64,000 bases of DNA from Mesodorylaimus sp. YZB2_4 (GCA_030248295.1 JASANH010000167.1:124001-188000); one strand, 5' to 3'. Shown: positions 47,205 through 59,618, counted from the stretch's first letter. Notes: generated by a model not told the origin, from the letters alone. Numbers and translations: made by a program.

Positions 47205-47512
47205 TACCGCGGGGAGCGGGCGGATGGTCTCCAAAACACCATTAGGTTGGCTGCTGAGTCGTAGGAGCCAGAGACATCAACTCGACGGGTTTCTGCTCGA
47301 GAGTGCTTCGACTGGCCAACGAAGGCGAGCCAATACACTGCTCCGTGTATAAGACGGCCAGTCCAGGCAACCAAATACACAGCCTTCCCCGAAGACCAAA
47401 CACGCCTATGACAGTTGGAGCAAGGCAATTCTCGCGACTATACTCGCCGCTGAAACATCAAGTGGAGTGGTTGACGTCTCCTAGCCAGGGGAGAGTGTGG
47501 ATCTCCGGCCGC
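47205..47512 (+). repeat. Dispersed repeat R2, longest copy
   Basis: About 308 bp. It begins CCGCGGGGAGCGGGCGGATG, then GGAGCCAGAGACATCAACTC and GACGGGTTTCTGC, a middle section with CCAAATACACAGCCTTCCCC, and a 3' part CGACTATACTCGCCGCTGAA plus ACATCAA and GCCAGGGGAGAG. Other copies match sub-sections in the same order. No coding content or tRNA boxes are seen. Confidence 0.75.
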
Positions 47513-47793
47513 CAGGAATGCTGGTACACTCCTATCTTGACCTGACCGTGAGTATACTGTATTTTACTGTACGCTATTTCCGAAGGCAGGACCGTAGAGA
47601 ACGCCTATGATATACTGAACTAGCACAGGACCAAAGGAAACAGATAATACCAGGAGGACCCGTCCTGTTAACCAGGCGCGTACTGTAGGGCTTCATGAGA
47701 CCATGATGGGCATGACTCGTGCGTAACGGCTGGCTGTACCTACTCTATGATCATGCTGACCATGCCAATGCATGCTGTACCTGGTATTGTTGG

Positions 47794-47820
47794 GTTCATG
47801 TTCATGTTCATGTTCATGTT
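47794..47820. repeat. TTCATG hexamer tandem repeat
   Basis: About four and a half perfect units of TTCATG. Confidence 0.9.
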
Positions 47821-48714
47821 TTACCACATCACCAAACGCTTATGCGCACTCGAGGCCCTCTGTGGCCCTCTGTGGGGGGTGATATGGCCCTCTGTGTTGT
47901 AAGGGCATGGAATTCATCAAAGCGCCTATGCCTCAACAGTACACTCGCCTCTCACACAACTCTGCCTAAGCCAGCCTCAACCAAATGGCTCCCACGGTGG
48001 TTTTTTCTCGATGGAGCATTTTAAAAAAACAAAACTGGGCTTCACTTCAGTTCCTCTTTTTCCTCTCGCCCATTATTGCCAACCACTATCAAGTTCCGCA
48101 TGCTGTCCAAATCGAACCCTCGAGTTTACCCTTTTGATGTTTGCGTTGAGGCGTCATTTTTCATATATTTTGGAACTCATTCACTGGCCATCACCTTGAG
48201 TGCGAATATTGTGTCCCCCAGATATCCCCTCGGCTGCTGTGCTGGCGAGAAAGCGAATGCTAGGAAAAACTAATTACTCAGGCTAGTCCCCTTTTAGAGG
48301 ATGTTGATGTTCTCTGCAGTTTATTGATATTCGCTCTCGCAATTAGTTTACAGTTTTTATTGATGCAAAAAATAACTCATACTTTTAATAGCTAGGGCAA
48401 AACAAGCGAGGACAACAAGCGTGTTGGATTCATGCATTCCTTTTATGGCTCAGGTTTTGCAAAGCAACCTAATTTATGCCATTCGCAATTATAATTTTTC
48501 CTAACCCGCTTGAATAAACTACTTGTGAGCCTTAATTTCATGCATGTTTTCCCGTCAGCCGTGCTGTGAGACCCCACGGTGATATGCGTATGCTGTCAAG
48601 TTACATAATCATGATCACAACAACCTTCGGTCAATTTACACCAAACAAAATCAAGTATAGCTGACAACTTGGCTAAACAGGAAAACACAAACCCAATCGA
48701 ACTTCCTGAAACAA

Positions 48715-48773
48715 GTTTTTCAGATTCTTCGGAGTTCCTGTTTCGAAAGGAAACTCCAAGGAGTCTGAAAAAA
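48715..48773. ncRNA. Imperfect foldback hairpin
   Basis: The outer 9 bp (TTTTTCAGA/TCTGAAAAA) and the inner GGAGTT/AACTCC region pair, with a loop of about 8 nt around TGTTTCGA. miRNA-precursor-like size. No other support. Confidence 0.3.
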
Positions 48774-50069
48774 TCAGCACCAGCACCAAAGGGTGCCAAT
48801 TGAACCATATCAAGTTTTATGACCAGGGGCTAGCCTTCCCCCCCGCCCCCAGGACCACCCACGTTCAACCACTGCCACTCCAATCAAGACCCCGAAACCG
48901 CTCGCCCATCCTTAGCGGGTGGGCCTATGCATAGCCCTCGTAGTTTACATCATCAGCTATTCAAGCGTCCGATTGGCGATCACTGCAAAAAAACCTAAGC
49001 GATCGTGAGTCCAGAAAAAACATAGTTTTAGCTGCTACTAAATTGGAACAGGGCGTAATGCAACTCGGTTCTTTTCAAGCATAAAATGCTAACACTTAAA
49101 AGTACGACTGTCTCATTCTAGCTCCATATTCCGAGTCCTCTCCAACTCGCCCACTCTCTCCTACGACCTCGTCTTGTCCTTTTATGCAAAGCCGACGACT
49201 GAACTCGAAGAGCAATAGTGTCTCCTTTTATGGAAATCGTCTCTGGCGACCTGCATATCATCTTTTCGTCCAATAACCCATGCTCGTCGAGAAAAAAGTA
49301 TTAGAAAGCTTCTATTTGAAAGGCTAAAGGCTAGCCGGGCTGCAATAAGCTAGTCGAGGGCCCAGCCTAGTGCGATACAGCGACAAGAAGGAAGACACTT
49401 TTTTGAACTATGCTTCTTGTCATCGTCAAGAAAAGTGCTCGTTAGCTTGCTTTATACTCGATGTGCAAGACGGAAGTTGGTACGAGATGACTCCAAGGCG
49501 CAACGCTCTGAAAAGAGGGGCATCAAATTTCTTTAGCTTAGATTTTGCCAGCTTGCAACATTTTTTTTCTTGATTGAAAAGCCATGTGTGTTTTTTGTGG
49601 TGTAGGGTTACGTACTGTGAGAAAATACTGGAAAAACAGTACTTATTTTAAACTCCCTCTTCTTCAGGTACTTGATACTGCTTGGCGCGAATTCAAATTT
49701 TTGATAGATCTAGCTTCAGTATGATGGATTTTATTTCAAGGATTGCACGGACCCCTTTGGCTCTTCATACTAGCGGGAACCACCTATTGCGTCAGAAGTA
49801 CACCTGTGGCTCGATTATGACTGGGCTCGGAGACAATGCTTTTTATTTGAGTTTAAATTATTGTATAATCACTCAAGGGCATCAAGTGCCGTTCTTCATT
49901 TGTTCATGATACGACATCATTAGGCGCTACAGAGCGGTTTTCCCACAGGGCTAGGACCGCCTGATATGCTTTCTGAGCCTTTCTATTATTCTCGGATCGC
50001 AAAAATTACGATCTGCACTTTTACAAATAGCCTAGAAAAAAATTAGCCGGTTCCAAAAGGTGTTGGATC

Positions 50070-50145
50070 GAGTGGGAATTGAACCACTGACCTCATTTGG
50101 AGCCGCATTGCGCGTTACCTACTGTACCGTAGCCAGGAACTCGCG
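50070..50145 (-). repeat. tRNA-like fragment
   Basis: On the minus strand it reads TACGGTACAGTAGGTAACGC, then GAGGTCAGTGGTTCAATTCC. A box-B-like element and a tRNA-like layout are visible, but the ends do not pair well. Probably a tRNA-derived repeat. Confidence 0.3.
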
Positions 50146-50525
50146 CTATGTCATTGCGTGAGTGGAATCAGGAGTGTGAATTGTAAACTCACACTTCGTC
50201 ACGTACTAAAAACATCCTTTTCTTTTTATAGCTGCAAAGACGTTATTTGGTCGGAAAATACCAAAATAACACGTTGGATAAGTCGATTGGTAAATTTGCA
50301 TAATTGTGTCAACCAACGTTTCATAGGCAATTGTGAAACAAGGCGGCAGCGTGCGGTTTGGATGGTCCGACATGTTCGCTCAAAGAATGATCATTTAATG
50401 AGAAAACAGAGTTACTGCGTCAACGACTCATCAAACTTGATCTTCTTGCGACTGCGGAGGCGGATTGGACATCTCGTGTTTCTGTGACAAATCAAGAAGA
50501 AAAGGGCGACGGGTGAGACTGGAAA

Positions 50526-52538
50526 ATGGAGTATGTGTCGAATTCTAAAAGCATCCATTACAAGAACGGCTCAGTGTCACTCACTCGCAAGACGTCGCGG
50601 CGGCCTCGACCCCCTCGACCTAAGATAGCGCCTTCACGATCTAGAATTACTTCGACGAAAATGCCCGGTTTGGGTAAAGCGAAGGATGGCGACTGGTTTA
50701 AAATCTCGAATCGTCCCGTCGACTTTCTGATTGCCTCTAATGTTTCGATTCAAGACAAGTCTCCTGGCATTGTTTCGAGCAATTCGACCAGCCCGCCATC
50801 ATCCACACTCATGCCTCCTTTGATGAGCCCTGCTCGCGATGCGAATTCGACAGATTCGAATGAAGGCGATAGTTTAGATGATCGATTAATCCAACCTTAT
50901 AGTCTGGCCAGTACGATCCTTACGGCCATTCCGGTCGGCATTATCATTTTCATCATCGTAGCAGGCAACGCGTTGGTGATCGCCGCCGTCTTACGCGATT
51001 CGCGTCTCAAAAGACAAGTCCAAAATTGGTTAATCGTGTCCGTCGCGGCTGCCGATTTATTCGTCGGGTCATTAATTATGCCTTTAACCCTAACGTACGA
51101 ATTACTAGATGAATGGGTATTGGGGGATATTTTATGCGAACTGTGGTTGGCCTTGGATGTCCTCTTCGTCACCGCATCTATCCTTAACCTATGCGCCATC
51201 AGCCTGGATCGTTACTGGTCATTGACGAATCCGACGAGTTATCCCCAAAAGAGGACACCCCGACGTATGCTCATGATGATCGTGTTAGTATGGCTGATGG
51301 CGTTCGCCATCTCGTTCCCGCCTTTGGTCGGTTGGAGACCCGAGAATCGTGCGGCTGACGCGTGCTTCCTCAGCGACCAATTAGGCTACGTTTTATATTC
51401 GGCGTTTGGTTCATTTTTCATCCCAACTTTCGTCCTTTTGTTCGTCTACGCTCGTATTTATTGCATTACTCGTCGACGATCGAACAGAAATAAGAGACCT
51501 GCCAAATCCTTTTTCTCCAATGGCAGTGTTGGCACAACGACGAGTTTATTGACTAATCACAAACCTAGCGTGCCCGAGATCGTCGAACCAACCCAACTCA
51601 TGGGGCGGAATGCGGGAGGCGGGGGCGGGAATAGTGACAGTAGCGGATCTAATGACGCAGCAGCTGATACCACATCACTTACTACCTACAGATCGACCTC
51701 GATAGCCAATGGTCGCCTGTCCACTCGGGCTTCTATGGCCAATACGGAAATGATATTCAATGAAAATGATTACGCTGTATTGATAGCCAAAGTGCGAAGT
51801 ATGGCCTTGAGTGGCAGACAAGAATCAGTGATAAGCTGTTATAACGACCGTGATGCGGGCTCAGAATCGCCCGCCTCATCACCCGAACATCGCCAGTCGG
51901 GACCAAGGGCATTGAGTATTGTGCAGTCGATCGTGAGCGAAGCCGTGCACCAGTCGAGGAGGTCAACTAGAGAAGATCCGTTGGCGGCCAAGACGAATGA
52001 ATTGAAAAAACAGTTAATGCAAAGACAAAAATTAGTAAGAAGACGCGAACGACAAGCCACATTGGTTTTGGGCTTAGTCCTAGGATCGTTCATTGGTTCT
52101 TGGATGCCATTCTTTTGCAGCTACGTCTTATCCGGATTTGGTTTACGAACACCAGATTTATTATTTGATTTGATATTTTGGTTGGGTTATTGTAATTCGG
52201 GTTTAAATCCATTTATTTATAATTTTTTTAATCCGGATTTTCGTCGAGCTTTTCGAAAAATTTTACGAACGCCATTGGATAAATTACGAGCTTTTCGATC
52301 GAGGGCGTTGATCGATGACGATCGACGACGATCCTCCGCCGCGGCCTCGGCACTTATGGGCAATAAAGGCGAGAGGAGGAAGACGGGTGCTGGACTATTT
52401 ACTTTGAGACATACTGTACGACGGGGCGCAGTTTTCAGTCCCAAACACCCTTACTTACAAGTGCAACAACAATATCAACAACAGCAACAGAAACTAGCGT
52501 CTGCGTCGCAGTTTGAGAATTCCGCATTATGCCACTGA
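50526..52538 (+). CDS. Biogenic amine G-protein-coupled receptor, octopamine/tyramine-like
   Basis: Single-exon frame of 670 residues. A rhodopsin-family receptor at the plasma membrane: long Ser/Pro-rich N-terminus (about 1-128, with NVS, NST and NST glycosylation sites), TM1 about 129-156, TM3 with the amine-binding Asp211 and SILNLCAISLDRY (DRY 228-230), TM4 ending SFPPLVGW, TM5 YSAFGSFFIP with Ser292 and Ser296 placed to bind catechol/phenol hydroxyls, a long third loop (about 317-508), TM6 SWMPFF and TM7 WLGY...NPFIY (562-566). The closest family resemblance is protostome octopamine/tyramine and alpha2-like receptors (DRYWSLTNPTSYPQKRT). Odd: the usual CWxP cysteine in TM6 is Ser526. The tail is glutamine-rich. 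AATAAA signals follow near 52602 and 52640. The first ATG with an open frame was chosen; ligand choice is inferred. Confidence 0.9.
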   Translation: MEYVSNSKSIHYKNGSVSLTRKTSRRPRPPRPKIAPSRSRITSTKMPGLGKAKDGDWFKISNRPVDFLIASNVSIQDKSPGIVSSNSTSPPSSTLMPPLMSPARDANSTDSNEGDSLDDRLIQPYSLASTILTAIPVGIIIFIIVAGNALVIAAVLRDSRLKRQVQNWLIVSVAAADLFVGSLIMPLTLTYELLDEWVLGDILCELWLALDVLFVTASILNLCAISLDRYWSLTNPTSYPQKRTPRRMLMMIVLVWLMAFAISFPPLVGWRPENRAADACFLSDQLGYVLYSAFGSFFIPTFVLLFVYARIYCITRRRSNRNKRPAKSFFSNGSVGTTTSLLTNHKPSVPEIVEPTQLMGRNAGGGGGNSDSSGSNDAAADTTSLTTYRSTSIANGRLSTRASMANTEMIFNENDYAVLIAKVRSMALSGRQESVISCYNDRDAGSESPASSPEHRQSGPRALSIVQSIVSEAVHQSRRSTREDPLAAKTNELKKQLMQRQKLVRRRERQATLVLGLVLGSFIGSWMPFFCSYVLSGFGLRTPDLLFDLIFWLGYCNSGLNPFIYNFFNPDFRRAFRKILRTPLDKLRAFRSRALIDDDRRRSSAAASALMGNKGERRKTGAGLFTLRHTVRRGAVFSPKHPYLQVQQQYQQQQQKLASASQFENSALCH

Positions 52539-52918
52539 GGTGATAAGGACAGGTCTGATAAATTTTCTGCTGCAGCACTGATGATGGGTACAAATTGTAA
52601 AAAATAAACTATGGCAGTCAGGGTGTGCATAACGTGCAATAAATAGGAATCACAAGTGAGCATGGAAAAGATGGCCTTTACAAGATATTTGGCGACGATA
52701 ATGTAGGCAGTCGCACACTTTGTATGCGCTCAGTTAGTTAACAAGCAGTCGTGTGAGTCAGGTGGCCGTAAGGCCAGGGGACAAGTGATACATAATCGCA
52801 CTAGGTGCAAAGGGAACGAGGGGCTATGGAAATGTGAAAAGCTCTGGAGGACCATATTTTAGTGGTCACATGAAGCAGAAGTGATCGAATTGTATCTCCC
52901 CTCCACTGGGTATGCTTG

Positions 52919-53027
52919 CAGTCCCAAACACCCTTACTTATAAGTGTAGCAACAATATCAACAACAGGAACTCGCGGCTGCGTCGCAGTCTGAGAATTCT
53001 GCGTTATGCCACTGAGGTGACAAGGCA
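52919..53027 (+). pseudogene. Partial duplicate of the amine receptor 3' end
   Basis: About 109 bp closely matching 52436-52550 (CAGTCCCAAACACCCTTACTT ... GTTATGCCACTGAGGTGA). Two glutamine codons of the parent have become TAA and TAG in frame, so it cannot encode the tail. It lies about 380 bp downstream of the receptor stop on the same strand. Confidence 0.85.
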
Positions 53028-53034
53028 CACTGTT

Positions 53035-53170
53035 GATATGGATTATATCTATATCCAATCGATATCGTTTGACATATGGATATCAAAATCATGTCCATAT
53101 CCATATCTTTTGGGATATCCATCTACTCTTATCTATCTATATCATATCTTTTTAAAACCAAGATATCAAT
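53035..53170. repeat. ATATC/GATATC-rich simple sequence
   Basis: Dense overlapping ATATC, GATATC and TATCTA words. Confidence 0.7.
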
Positions 53171-54636
53171 CGAAAGATATTTAAACGTTTTAAGAGAAAT
53201 GAAAATGGTTGCTACCACAAAAAAAGAACCTGGTTCCCTTATCGTTAGTTGGTCCGACTGTTTGCAGCATAAAGTAGCAACTGTACGATGCCTGTGCAGA
53301 AGATAGTTCTTCTTTTTGTACGATTCATGTTACAGTTGCAGTTATTACTGTTTTTGTGCACTTTTTGGGGTTTTTGGGCCACTATTTGAGAACCGCGCGA
53401 TAGATTTTTAATGATTTTTGGTACTAGCATGTCCTATCTGTCAACCTATGATCCTACAAAACGATTTTGCATAACAATGGCCGGTTGTCGAGATATGCAG
53501 ATAAAACCGTTTCGCCCTGTGTTATAAGATACGTAGGGTCTCTGGACCAAAGAGGTATGCAACCCTAGTCCTGTGATGGGGGTTTCCTTAGTGTCCGTTT
53601 CAGTAGGGACCGCGCAGGGTAGATTCGAACCTTAGTACGCGTGTAGGTGGCCTGACCCACAACGGGGGAAGGTACCACAGGTACACCAACTACGGGTAAA
53701 GTCGAAACGGTTTTTCGCTTGACGCCAACAGATGGTAAGGGACTATGCGTGGAGGACGTCGTTTGTAACATAAAATAGGTACTGTAGTTTTGCAGAACCG
53801 CGAGAACTGTACAAGCACGTGACACGTGTCTTCCAGTACGGGCGTCGCGCAGTTTCTACTTGATGTTACCAGCGGGGGGATGACAGTACTGTACATGCAT
53901 CGGCATTGAAAGTATTCGCGATCGAGCAGGATGTTTCGAAAATGTGATCTTCTTTCCCACTACCAATGTTGAGAGCAGTTTGCTCACTAAATCTTTCGTA
54001 ATTTCCGGCTCAAAGATCAATGCAATTAAGAAACGGAAGGCAAACATGTGTTTTGGCTGGATCAGGCAGCTCAATTATACTCTGGGAGACGCTGGAGATC
54101 CTGCGATCAGGAAACGTCGAATTTCCAAAGTGTCAAAACCCAGCCGCATCCCTGAAAATCGTCTAATCCCGGACTTTTTGGCGGTTCGAAAAAAGAGCAC
54201 CAGACGTTTGACGGGCCAAAAAAATGGCAAGCAGATCCTTTGCACCGGGGTATTGTCTCAAGAAGATCGACCAATCAATGGCGCAAGATCTCTTCCAAAA
54301 CGGGAATCGTGGGTCGTCAGCTTGGAACCTCTGTGGTAAACATTGGATGACTGTTAGTCATAGTCTTGCAAATCACGACCGGATCGGATCATGTGAAATA
54401 CATGTAATTTTTTGAACAATGAGTATGTATTATCATGGTGCCATGGCACAAGCAGCCCCTCTCATCGTCATCATAGATCTACTTTACAATCTGATAAAGT
54501 GAATCCATGCTGCTCATAAATGACTGACCATAACTTCAATTTTTTATGAAAACATAAATTCCCATTTTTTTCCACTCCTCACTAATATTTCTGTCGTCCA
54601 ACTCCAAATATTTGCAAAACTTGAAAAGGCAACCTC

Positions 54637-55037
54637 GCCAACCGTTGCGTCGAACTCAACAAAACCAAAATTGTCATTTGTTTCTAGGTGCAAAAGAAAG
54701 CATTCTGAAAAATATCATGGGCGTCTGACCAATCGGTCAGCAGTGGTCAGCGCCCTAGGGACCAGGAAATTTTTTAATTTTTCCAGATTTTTTTCCCGAA
54801 ACCCGAGTGTTTTAAACTCGAAGCCTAAAACCTGAAAACCGGGGCTGGAAAGAACCCTGCGTGTTTTTCTCAACGCTGGCTTCCTTATTATCAAGAATTC
54901 AAAAATTTTCAGGACTTTAGGCCACCGTCACTGCTGACCAGTTGGCCAGACGCCTCTGATATTTTACAGAAAGCTTTTCTTTCCACCTGGAACTCATTAC
55001 AATTTTTGGTTTTGTAAAATTCGACTTGACGGTTGGC
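54637..55037. mobile_element. MITE with long inverted ends, copy A
   Basis: 401 bp. It begins GCCAACCGT and ends with its inverse, ACGGTTGGC. Arms of about 130-140 bp match in inverted orientation (AACAAAACCAAAATTGT, AAATATCATGGGCGTCTGAC, GGTCAGCAGTG and their complements). No coding capacity and no clear target duplication. Confidence 0.8.
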
Positions 55038-58000
55038 CATGTTCCTTTGTGAGTCACCCATGTTTTCTCTGGTCTCTAATAATAACATTGAGAAGTTGAC
55101 TTGTAACCCTAATTATGAGCAGAAAAAGGAAGCATCAATGTGGGATATTAATCTCGTCTTATTCATTACGCAAGAGCGGTTAGAGAAAACTGCGCAACAG
55201 TTAGCTGTTTGCCAGCGGTCATTGCAAACACCATCGACTAAGAATGTCAGATCGGATAGTTCAGATTGGATGATCCGATCAGAATTTTTGGAAGGTGATT
55301 TTTTGGATATCTGATCCGATCCGGCCGTGACCTGCAAGCCAACGCTGCTTTTACACTGTGCTATACTCTAACATCCTGTATTTCTGACTAGTGTTAGGCT
55401 CACTTACAAGCAGGAGGAGTAGGCAAACTGGGCGATTGCTGGGAAAGCCTCTAAACATGCTCTTCAGATTGGGATATGTCGAAGCTGCCATAATGGCATT
55501 CAGTCTTTGATTACCCACTTTCATAGTGCACACCCTATGATATACAGTATAGCTATGCGATTCTGTGTCCTCGATCGCCACGCCGTTGTCATAATGACGA
55601 ATTGTATGAGACAAACGAAGCGAAAGAGTTGTAAAGGGAGCAGGGACGTCATCAGTGGACTGGCAACAACATATTGTGCATACAATCAGGGAGAGATCAG
55701 GGGGTTTAGAAACTCGAAACAGCGTCAGCATCACACAAGTCGCAGAAAAGTTGGAAGCTGTCTGGGAAAACTAAACGAGTATTTATATGCAACCGAGGCG
55801 GCTTATTGAATGCACTGTATTGGAGGAAAATATACCAGCAGCAGGAGGGAATGGTGCGGGCATCAAGTAAAGTTGCTGAACTAAAACTGCAGACTGCCAT
55901 GCAGACTTTGTCTCAAATGTGAGATTTGGCATAGAATAGTGCAAGAATGTCAGAAGTCGAAACTTTTAGTGCTATATTGAAACATATTATTTGCAACTTT
56001 TAGTATACTGTAGTTACTAAGCATGTTTATAGTGCCATTACCTGGTCAAACAAAATCACCACAAGTTGCCATATAGTGAAATATATCACCTGCAAGTGCA
56101 CTCAAACATGCAGGTTCGAAATGCGTTCCTGCTTTAAAATCCTACTCTTCCTAGGCACGCTTTGATCTGCGAAGTCCTAACTTTGTGCTCCACAAAGGAG
56201 TCACATGTCCTTCTTGGTGCAAATCTTGCTCATACACCCATCACCAGAAACGTGCACATTGGCAGGTAGTCAAACAAAGGTGAGAAATTTTTTCTTTGAC
56301 TGTGAAAGAGAGAAGTAGATGCAAATTTTCCATTGTTCTTCCTTTTGCCATTAGGCGTGTCTATAGTTTAGAGTCGAAGCAAACATTAATCACTGCCATC
56401 TCGTCATTACAAAAGTTCGTTAGTATTATTCAGCTTGTATTGAATTGGCGTTACCTCATCGAGCCTACACAGCCTGGATTTTATGGTGAGGCATGGGGAT
56501 ATAAAAGCTAGGAGCTCAGAAGTTTCAGATGAGATCTGCATGGGATTCTGCCGACAGTGTCGGAACGCTGCAAATCTTCACTAGTAGACGTGATACCATT
56601 ATCATTAATTTGGATCCACTATTAAATTATAATTTGTATGATTTTTGCCGCCTATGTTTCCTTATTTTGTATATGAGTAGCCGTGTTACCTAAGCAGCAG
56701 CGTGCGGGGACCACGTTTGCTTTCAACATTTTCAAACGAGGGAAGCATGATGATGGCTCAGGCTAGATTGATGGTGGAAGGCCAGGAAAGGACTCATTGT
56801 CAGCTTTTCTACAAAGTGGCCTATACCGCAGGGAAATGAACCACGACTGTGATAGCCACTTGCTACATAGAGACAAGGTATGCAAACGTCTCACTGATAC
56901 ACTACAGCAGCCACACAGCAAACCTTGGGTGCGGTTCACTCCAAGTGCGAGAGTGCGATCCGCCCAGGAAATTTTGCGCCATAAAATTCTGTGGCAAACA
57001 TTTATGAAAAAGTACCCCTTGCTGAATCCAATCTAAAAACCCGGAACAGCTACTTCAATGATTTTTCATGGTCACTCCTATCTTATTAGTGTGGATCAGA
57101 AACTTGATAGAACAGGGTGTTTCATCCCTGAAAGCATGTTCCCACAGCAGCACGTCTTTTATGGGACAAAAGGCTGAGATGCACGCAGACTACCTACATA
57201 CAGAAACTACAGTGCATAAATTCCCGAGTAGACATGCAATAGAAGACCAGAATTGACCCATACTTGCACTGAGTAAAATATAAATTCGGGCTGGGTCTCT
57301 ACAGTACTGTACAAAAGGAAATGTGGCATATATGCTGTATAAAAAACGCAGCAGCGTGAGCTTATCCCAAACCCACCCAAAACCCGCCTATGGTGGAGAA
57401 ATGGAAGAGTCTGTCGTGGCTTGTAAGGGAGATCTGGAAACTAGTCGACCTGGGTTTGATTCCAGTCACCAGAGAAAGCGGTGAGGTTTTCCATGCTCCT
57501 TGCACACCCAGCTATGACCGACTAACCCTTTATCTCGAGGGTATAAATCTTGGGGTTCCCTCTCAGGGCACGGGCTGGCTATGGCTACCTGCATGGGCAC
57601 CCAACATCGCGGCTGGCGATACACGCGCTCTTGCTGGGCGTGCTTCCACAGCGGGCATTGTCTACGGCAGGAGAGGGTTTGCTAACATTCAAAATAACCA
57701 GAGGTGACCCTTCCCCGGAGCGAGCCCATTACATCCAGTACATCAGGCTTTCCTGTGGGAATTCTAGCAGGCAGAGGCGCCTGGGGTCAGATGTCATGTG
57801 ATCAGGGCTATATTGACTGATCAGGAAAGTTGCAGCACGGAGAGACACCGACCCAAGAGTGGGGCCATCTATATTTAACCTCTATGTCCGTTATGAAGAG
57901 TCTGTTGGAAATCTCGTTACTTTTCCTGTCCGAACACGTCATTTTCTCAAACTAAGCTAGTTTTCCTTAAGTTTGTACTGCAGGGGCGTTTCGCACCCTT

Positions 58001-58365
58001 CTGGCGACTGGAAAGTTCATGCAACGACAAACGTGACATTACGCCTTTTGAGTCGCGTTTATTGAAAATTGAACCATTTAATACTCTCTCTCTCATTATC
58101 AATTAGCGCATAATTGAGCTATAATTCATTGACGAACGAAATATAAGGGCTTTGAAATGCTTCTACTGCACATAGCGCATCGAACATTATTTGGTGCCGA
58201 TAGCTTTCTCCGGACGCGATTTTCTACGAGCATTGACGGAAAAGTAAAAGGAAGATCATGTGCTTTTCTTCACGCAGACTTCAATCGGGCACCTCCTCAT
58301 TAAATATTGTCGGTCGTCAGTTCGGGTCATAAAGAGAATCAGGGGCTAGACGGAGAAACTGAAAA

Positions 58366-59618
58366 ATGGAAAACAATATGGAAAATGAAACCAGGTGAGC
58401 ATCACATTTGACCACACCTTCCCGTCCCAAAACTTGCCTCGTTTTGAAGCCGACAGTCAGAGACCACACCTGCTGATGCTGTAGGTCCAATAGGGCTCAC
58501 CCACTCGTACATTTTACTAGTAGCCAGAAGGCTCCATTTAGTTTTCAGTTTGAAGCTGAAGCTCAAACCTCACTTCATGCGTCCATGCAGTTATTTGCAA
58601 CTCTGTCATGCTCGCAGTCGCTGATATGGGTCCTTATAAGTCCTTTTGGTAAACTGCAATCTATTTTAGTGTCGAACCCATCCCAGCGCAGTACAAATTC
58701 ATCCTTTCCGGTATCCTATGTTTTCTGATCGGCAACGCTGGCATCATCTGCAACATCATCATTCTCGTAATTGTACGTCGTAACAAGAAGCTGCACACTC
58801 CCTGTTTCTACATGATGGCCTGCCAAGCCATCTACGGAATGGTCATGGGGGTCAGTTTCGTCACTGATGGCATACATCGTCTCGGATTCACCCTGAATCT
58901 ACTCCCAGCACAAATAAACGAGTCTACATGTCTGCTGGTGTACTGGACCAAGACCATCAGCCACACGCCGAGTGCTCTGATCACTTGCGGCATCGGTCTC
59001 GATCGAATGCTGGCCATATCGATATCGCGCGCTAGCTACGGCCGGATAGCCGATTTGGTGAGTCGGATGACGATCGGTGCGAGTGTCATGCTCGGATTGG
59101 TCAATGAGGTGGTCGGGGTTTTGACCGTATCCAACTCATATCGGGATGTCATCTGGTGCCTGAATTATTTCACTGCACTGAACAAGGCTTTCACGGCATA
59201 CGCATGCTCGATCGACCTCATATTCTTCACTGTTGCGATATTCATCTATGGCCTGATCATCCTCAAGGTGAAGCTTAGCGAGCGCAAGTTCAAGATCACA
59301 TCAAAAGGAGTGGTAGCCCCAGTCGGATTGGGCAATCGTGAGCATTTGAGTGAACAAGAAGTTTTCCTCAAAAAGCAGCTTGCACTCATGCCCTTGATCA
59401 AATCGATAATGATTGCCTTCATCATCGTGGGTGTCATACCACAAATTTTGTCATCGATAGCCCCACATATTGCGCACGGATCGTACCAAGCTGAGATCGT
59501 GCTCTACGAATCGATACTGCGCGCGATTGGTACAGTCGCCGATTTTGCGGCATTGACCATAAAGTGTCAGGAATTTAGGAAATCATTGATGGCCATGCTA
59601 ACATGCCGACCAATTTAG
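58366..59618 (+). CDS. Seven-transmembrane chemoreceptor-like GPCR, Srsx-like
   Basis: Two exons, 58366-58394 and 58670-59618, giving 325 residues. Exon 1 is 29 nt (MENNMENET plus two bases), with donor GTGAGC. The acceptor is ctattttag, and the split codon AG/T restores Ser10. An N-glycosylation site (NET) lies in the short N-terminus. TM1 (about 21-46) contains GNAGIICN, TM3 ends GIGLDRMLAI (DRM in place of DRY), and TM6-7 follow a long cytoplasmic loop (KSIMIAFIIVGVIPQIL). The size, minimal N-terminus and DR-motif context resemble nematode serpentine chemoreceptors of the Srsx type. The family assignment is from pattern only. The same gene structure recurs at 63425, so this is part of a tandem cluster. 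Confidence 0.8.

Larger units (their letters stand above)
39348..50525. other. 11-kb region without recognised genes
   Basis: No exon with recognisable protein content. AT-rich, with frequent TTTCCCGC/GCGGGAAA-type words around 42.8-43.7 kb. It holds R2 copies at 40766-40900, 41378-41481 and 47205-47512, a 14-G tract at 46770-46783, a TTCATG hexamer array at 47794-47820, a hairpin at 48715-48773, and tRNA-like box-B fragments on the minus strand near 45548-45600, 46957-47017 and 50070-50145. It probably includes upstream regulatory DNA for SNRNP200 and the amine receptor. Confidence 0.45.
52539..58365. other. Intergenic DNA with duplicated exon relic and MITE
   Basis: No intact gene seen. 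It holds the relic at 52919-53027, an ATATC-rich tract at 53035-53170, a box-B-like fragment near 53617-53650, MITE copy A at 54637-55037, and otherwise unremarkable AT-rich DNA. Confidence 0.45.

Noticed and set aside
47719..48024. 101-codon frame with an HVHVHV run
   Set aside because: Contains the translated TTCATG tandem repeat and otherwise no conserved content.
50070..50145. Functional tRNA gene
   Set aside because: Box B and a tRNA-like middle are visible, but the acceptor ends do not pair and the D/anticodon arms are irregular. The same holds near 45548, 46957, 53617 and 57400.
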